Assembly: GCA_964415085.1 (NCBI GenBank) | Contig: CAYPYI010000003.1 | Coordinates: forward strand, 1 to 58,576 | DNA from: CAYPYI01 sp964415085 | GTDB taxonomy: Bacteria; Bacillota; Clostridia; Tissierellales; Tissierellaceae | Length of the DNA: 58,576 nucleotides | Reading direction: 5' to 3' | Shown: piece after piece, positions 54,658 through 58,576 of the stretch | Layout of the letters: every line of letters begins with the position of its first letter | Position numbering within the stretch: position 1 is the stretch's first letter | Program-made: the position numbers and the translations under genes | The notes under the pieces: model-generated | Told to the model about the DNA's origin: nothing | Databases searched by the model: none | Seen by the model: only the letters and a program-made list of their open reading frames with translations

Positions 54658-55782
54658 TTAAAAGTTTAATCCATCTTTATGATAATTAACACTTAAAGCT
54701 ATACCAATTCCTACCATGTTAATTAATAAAAAGGTACCACCATGACTAATAAAAGGAAGTGGTATTCCTGTAATAGGCATAAGACCTATTGTCATTCCAA
54801 TATTTTCCCAAATGTGGAAAAGTTGCATAGCAGCAACACCTACCACCATTAAAGAACCAAATAAATCATTACTATTTCTTGCTATTTTAATTAATCTTAA
54901 CATTAATATAAGATAAAGAATAATTAAAAACATTCCTCCAACAAAACCTAACTCTTCAACTAAAAGAGAAAATATAAAGTCAGTAGGAGTCTCTGGTACA
55001 TAATTATTTTGAACCTGAACTCCCTTATATAATCCGCGGCCAAAAATTTTACCACTTCCTATGGCAATTTGACCATGTACAGCTTGATAAGAAGAGCCAG
55101 CTACATTATCTTCAGGATTGAAAAAATCTAATATTCTATTTTTTTGATATGTATCAAGTTTTAACCAGATAACTGGTAAACTTGCTATACCAAGTCCAAG
55201 AGCATAACCAATATATTTCCAATCTAAGCCAGCTATGAAAAGCATAACAGCTATAAAAAAGATAAATACCATAGCTGTTCCAGCATCAGGCTGCCCCATT
55301 ATTAGAGCAACTGGGAAAAATGCAAATGCTAAAACTTTAAAAAGTGTGAAAGGTTCATTTATCGTTTCTTTATTATTATCTATAAATTTTGCAAGAGAAA
55401 TAATAAGGCCTAATTTTACAAATTCAGCTGGTTGGAAAGTTATTCCTCCAATGCTAAGCCAGGATCTAGATCCCCAAGTATCTTCACCAAAACCAAATAT
55501 TAATACAGCTACTAGAAGTAGGTTTGATATAACGTAAATTGGTATATACAATCTTCCAAGCAACTTATAGTCTATAAATATAAGAGCAATAATTATGACA
55601 AGTCCAATCCCAATTGCTATAGCTTGAGTAAGGACAAGTCTAGTAGTTCCAAGGGATAAGGTTGCTGATTTAATTAATATTAAACCAAATCCACAAAGAA
55701 TAAGTACAACAAAAAGCAATACAAAATCTATATCTTTAAGTCTTCTTCTTTTATTAACTTTTTTCATATTATCATTAAGCAT
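54658..55782 (-). CDS. rodA: Rod-shape-determining SEDS protein RodA
   Basis: 374-aa membrane protein of the SEDS family (RodA/FtsW/SpoVE), peptidoglycan glycosyltransferases with about ten helices. LKDIDFVLL at the N-terminus, GQPDAGTAMVF, PTDFIFSLLVEELGFVGG and MPITGIPLPFISHGGT fit RodA better than FtsW. No pbp2 or mreBCD genes are adjacent. ATG 55782 is used; a TTG two codons upstream is possible. It is transcribed alone on the minus strand. Confidence 0.82.
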   Translation of the reverse strand: MLNDNMKKVNKRRRLKDIDFVLLFVVLILCGFGLILIKSATLSLGTTRLVLTQAIAIGIGLVIIIALIFIDYKLLGRLYIPIYVISNLLLVAVLIFGFGEDTWGSRSWLSIGGITFQPAEFVKLGLIISLAKFIDNNKETINEPFTLFKVLAFAFFPVALIMGQPDAGTAMVFIFFIAVMLFIAGLDWKYIGYALGLGIASLPVIWLKLDTYQKNRILDFFNPEDNVAGSSYQAVHGQIAIGSGKIFGRGLYKGVQVQNNYVPETPTDFIFSLLVEELGFVGGMFLIILYLILMLRLIKIARNSNDLFGSLMVVGVAAMQLFHIWENIGMTIGLMPITGIPLPFISHGGTFLLINMVGIGIALSVNYHKDGLNF

Positions 55783-55907
55783 AATCAACCATCTTTCTAA
55801 TTAAATATTCTAAATTTACATTATTCTAATTATATCATAAATTATCCAAATACAATAGTTAGAATGATACTCATATGTGGTATTATATAATATAGGGAGT
55901 GATAAGA

Positions 55908-56738
55908 TTGTTAAATATTGGTAGTCACTTATCAATATCCAAAGGATATATGAATGCGGCAATTGAAGCAAAATCGATAGGAGCTAATACTTTTCAATTC
56001 TTTACAAGAAACCCTAGAGGTGGAAAAGCTAAAGACTTAGATCTTGAAGAATTAAAAAATTTAAAAGATTTTATGATTGAAAATAATTTTGCACCTATTT
56101 TAGCTCATGGAGCTTATACTATAAACTTGTGTAGTAAAAGTAAAAAAACAATAGAATTTGGTAAATCTCTTTTAAAAGATGATTTAGAAAGATTAAAATT
56201 AATACCAAATAGCTTTTATGTGATGCATCCAGGAAGCCATGTAGGACAAGGATCAGATATAGGCAAGCAACTAATAATAGAAGGATTAAATGAGGTAATA
56301 GAAGATAATAATCAGATTAATATTCTACTTGAAACTATGTCTGGTAAAGGTAGTGAAGTAGGAAGAAACTTTAAAGAAATTAATGATATAATTAATGGAG
56401 TTGAAAATAATAAAAAACTTGGGGTATGTATGGATATATGCCATATTTACTCTGCAGGATATGATATAGTAAATAATTTAGATGGGGTATTAGAAGAATT
56501 TGATAATATAATAGGTTTAGATAAACTTAAAGCAATTCACTTAAATGATAGTATGATGGAATTCAACTCAAACAAGGATAGACACGCTAGAATAGGTGAA
56601 GGAACTATCGGTAAGGATGCAGTAATTAATATTATAAATCACAATAAATTAAAACACTTACCATTTTATTTGGAAACACCTAATGACTTAGAAGGATATA
56701 AAGAAGAAATAACAATGTTAAGAGAGGAATATATATAA
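55908..56738 (+). CDS. nfo: Endonuclease IV
   Basis: Repairs abasic sites in DNA. Zinc ligands lie in MHPGSHVGQG, LETMSGKGSEVG, CMDICHIYSAGYD, IHLNDSM and DRHARIGEG, all at the usual order and spacing. TTG 55908 gives MLNIGSHLS and is 8 nt after AGGGAG; the GTG at 55899 overlaps that site. The 276 aa match the family. queG starts two bases after its stop. Confidence 0.93.
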   Translation: MLNIGSHLSISKGYMNAAIEAKSIGANTFQFFTRNPRGGKAKDLDLEELKNLKDFMIENNFAPILAHGAYTINLCSKSKKTIEFGKSLLKDDLERLKLIPNSFYVMHPGSHVGQGSDIGKQLIIEGLNEVIEDNNQINILLETMSGKGSEVGRNFKEINDIINGVENNKKLGVCMDICHIYSAGYDIVNNLDGVLEEFDNIIGLDKLKAIHLNDSMMEFNSNKDRHARIGEGTIGKDAVINIINHNKLKHLPFYLETPNDLEGYKEEITMLREEYI

Positions 56739-56739
56739 A

Positions 56740-57792
56740 TTGCTTTCAAAAGAAGAGTATATAATAGAAGAAGCAAAAAAATTAAATATAGATATGATAG
56801 GGTTTACAAATTGTAAACCCTTAATAAATATGGAGTCTTTTTTAGAAAATAGGATTAAAAAAGATAGATTTACAGAATTCGAAGAAGTTGATATATCAAA
56901 AAGAATTGATCCAAAGTATCAACTTTCTACTTGTAAAAGTATAATTACCATAGCTTTATCATATAACATAGACTTAAAAGATGAGGACAAAGAAAAGATA
57001 AATAATATTAAGTTAAAAGGTAAATTATCAAAAACATCTTGGGGAATAGACTATCACCATATATTAAGAGATTCTATGGAAAACTTAGTTTCTAAATTGA
57101 AAGAAAAATATGACTTTGATTATAAAATATTTGTAGACACAGGACCTTTAATAGATAGAGAAATAGCATTTAAATCAGGTATTGGATACTATGGTAAAAA
57201 CTGTTCTATAATAAATGATGATTATGGTTCATTTATTTTTATAGGATATATTTTAACCAGTTTAGATTTAAAAGAAAATAATATTAAGTTAGAAAATAAA
57301 TGTAAGGATTGTGATTTATGCATCAAGGCTTGTCCAACGAATGCTTTAGAAAAAGAGTACGTAATTAATCCTAAAAGGTGTATATCTTATTTAACACAAA
57401 CTAAAAATAAGATAGATAAAGATTTGAGAATCAAAATGAATAATTCATTATATGGATGTGATATATGTCAATTAGTTTGTCCCAAAAATAAAAATGTGAA
57501 GAAAACAAAAAATAATCTATTTTATCCAAAAGAAACACTTGGGTATATAGATATTGAAAAAATATTTGATATAAGTAATAGAGAGTTTAAGAAGCAATAT
57601 GGTAATATGTCAGGATCATGGAGAGGTAAGAGTATTTTTGTAAGAAATGCTATAATAGCTTTAGCTAATGAAAAGAAGTATAAAGAGGAAGCATTAGATT
57701 TATTAATAAAAGAAAAATATAAGAATAATCATAAGTATGAAGAATATATTGATTGGGCTATAGAGAGTCTTAATAAAAAGGTGATTAAATGA
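56740..57792 (+). CDS. queG: Epoxyqueuosine reductase
   Basis: Last step of queuosine synthesis in tRNA, a cobalamin- and iron-sulfur-dependent enzyme. DTGPLIDREIAFKSGIGYYG contains the catalytic Asp. Two 4Fe-4S motifs follow: CKDCDLCIKACPTNA and CDICQLVCPKN. It is 350 aa with a TTG start after AGAGAGGA. No other queuosine gene is in the window. Confidence 0.92.
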   Translation: MLSKEEYIIEEAKKLNIDMIGFTNCKPLINMESFLENRIKKDRFTEFEEVDISKRIDPKYQLSTCKSIITIALSYNIDLKDEDKEKINNIKLKGKLSKTSWGIDYHHILRDSMENLVSKLKEKYDFDYKIFVDTGPLIDREIAFKSGIGYYGKNCSIINDDYGSFIFIGYILTSLDLKENNIKLENKCKDCDLCIKACPTNALEKEYVINPKRCISYLTQTKNKIDKDLRIKMNNSLYGCDICQLVCPKNKNVKKTKNNLFYPKETLGYIDIEKIFDISNREFKKQYGNMSGSWRGKSIFVRNAIIALANEKKYKEEALDLLIKEKYKNNHKYEEYIDWAIESLNKKVIK

Positions 57793-58070
57793 TATTAGCT
57801 AGTATAGAGATTGAGATTAGAATATATGAGTCTTATTCATTAAAAGAAAAAAGAAGTGTTGTAAAAAGTCTTATAAGAAGGTTACAAAATAAATTTAATA
57901 TATCAATATCAGAAATAAATAGCCTTGATAAGTTAAATTATAGTACAATAGGAGTTGCTACAATATCAAATGATTTAAAAGTAGTGGATAGTACTATAGA
58001 AAAGGTAATTAACTTTATTGATAATGATGATAGATTAGAAATAGTAAGTATAAGAAAAGAAATATATTAA
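57789..58070 (+). CDS. DUF503 family protein
   Basis: 93-aa protein of DUF503, a small conserved family of unknown function. The typical core YSLKEKRSVVKSLIRRLQNKFNISISEI is present. It overlaps the queG stop by 4 nt (ATGA), so translation is coupled. Members are often encoded near rbfA; that is not the case here. Confidence 0.85.
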   Translation: MILASIEIEIRIYESYSLKEKRSVVKSLIRRLQNKFNISISEINSLDKLNYSTIGVATISNDLKVVDSTIEKVINFIDNDDRLEIVSIRKEIY

Positions 58071-58086
58071 TAGTGTAGGTGATAAT

Positions 58087-58576
58087 GTGTTAAAGAAAAA
58101 AGAAATAAAGGAAGTATTAGAAATACTTTTAGAATTATATCCAGATGCAGAGGCAGAACTAACTCACTCTAACCCATTTGAACTTTTAATAGCTACAATT
58201 TTATCAGCTCAATGTACAGATGTTAGAGTAAATAAAACAACTGATAAGTTGTTTAAAGAAGTAAAGACACCACAGGATTACATTGATATGGGTCAAGAAG
58301 AATTAGGAAAAAGAATATATAGCTGTGGATTTTATAAAAACAAAAGTGAAAATATTATAAATACATGTAGAATCTTGATTGCTGATTATGATGGTGAAGT
58401 TCCAGAAACAATTGAAGAATTAATGACTTTACCAGGAGTTGGAAGAAAAACTGCAAATGTAGTTGCAAGTAATGCATTTGGAATCCCAGCTATTGCAGTA
58501 GATACACATGTGTTTAGGGTATCAAATAGAATAGGCCTTGCAAAAAGTGACAATGTAAAAGATACAGAGATTCAAC
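58087..58576 (+). CDS. nth: Endonuclease III, 5' part (runs off the window)
   Basis: DNA glycosylase/AP lyase for oxidised pyrimidines, cut by the window end after about 163 codons. The helix-hairpin-helix is LPGVGRKTANVV with the catalytic Lys just upstream region typical, and the catalytic aspartate is in VDTHVFRVSNR. It starts at GTG 58087 after TAGGTGA. The C-terminal iron-sulfur cysteines would lie outside the window. It may be cotranscribed with DUF503, queG and nfo, a repair and tRNA-modification cluster. Confidence 0.93.
   Translation, partial: MLKKKEIKEVLEILLELYPDAEAELTHSNPFELLIATILSAQCTDVRVNKTTDKLFKEVKTPQDYIDMGQEELGKRIYSCGFYKNKSENIINTCRILIADYDGEVPETIEELMTLPGVGRKTANVVASNAFGIPAIAVDTHVFRVSNRIGLAKSDNVKDTEIQ

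Noticed and set aside
1..58576. CRISPR arrays, insertion sequences or prophage genes
   Set aside because: No regularly spaced direct repeats, transposase motifs, terminal inverted repeats or phage structural genes were seen in the window.

Overview
The window comes from an AT-rich Gram-positive anaerobe, most likely a member of the Clostridia/Tissierellia. I base this on strong AGGAGG ribosome-binding sites, A-ending codons, GTG/TTG starts, the order rpsD-rpoA-rplQ-ecfA1-ecfA2-ecfT-truA-rplM-rpsI, and an anaerobe's redox set (rubredoxin, rubrerythrin, ferritin). I cannot name the genus. Almost everything is housekeeping. No prophage, insertion sequence, CRISPR array, tRNA or rRNA gene was found. 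Nearly all genes are on the + strand; the exceptions are a rubredoxin gene (25116-25274), a UvrD-like helicase (38280-40139) and a RodA-type gene (54658-55782).

Layout. 1-5.8 kb: end of the ribosomal-protein operon, with an assembly gap inside rpoA, then the ECF transporter core, truA and rplM-rpsI behind their own promoter and a candidate L13 leader. 5.9-9.8 kb: a PAP2 phosphatase, two unknowns, ferritin, a split chromate transporter and rubrerythrin. 9.9-11.9 kb: an HPr-like protein lacking the phosphoacceptor histidine, followed by enzyme I. 12-18.7 kb: cdaA-cdaR (c-di-AMP), cca, glmM, degV, mnmA. 18.7-25 kb: tig-clpP-clpX, lon, engB (protein quality control). 25.1-29.3 kb: rubredoxin, a small anti-sigma-type ATPase, typA, cardiolipin synthase. 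29.3-37.1 kb: an oligopeptide ABC transporter operon, oppA-B-C-D-F. 37.1-41.6 kb: a small membrane protein, a HAD hydrolase, the helicase, a second PAP2 protein and a nitroreductase. 41.7-44.7 kb: a Zn/Cd-type P1B ATPase behind an ArsR/SmtB-type operator. 44.7-49.7 kb: TPR protein, map, a DIP1984-family gene, a structured RNA resembling 6S RNA, a CorA-like protein and a MATE exporter. 49.8-58.6 kb: MurJ, two cyclophilins, thymidine kinase, a small sigma factor, RodA, Nfo, QueG, DUF503 and the start of nth.

The most unusual object is the peptide transporter. Its OppC permease carries a complete seven-repeat RCC1-like beta-propeller between TM1 and the conserved GSDELGRD motif, predicted to sit outside the membrane. 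Its OppF ATPase has about 150 extra charged residues between Walker A and the Q-loop. The transporter therefore has an added module on each side of the membrane. Second is the histidine-free HPr encoded directly next to an intact enzyme I. Others are the four metal-binding domains on the P1B ATPase, the CorA protein with a changed GMN motif, and the 6S-like RNA.
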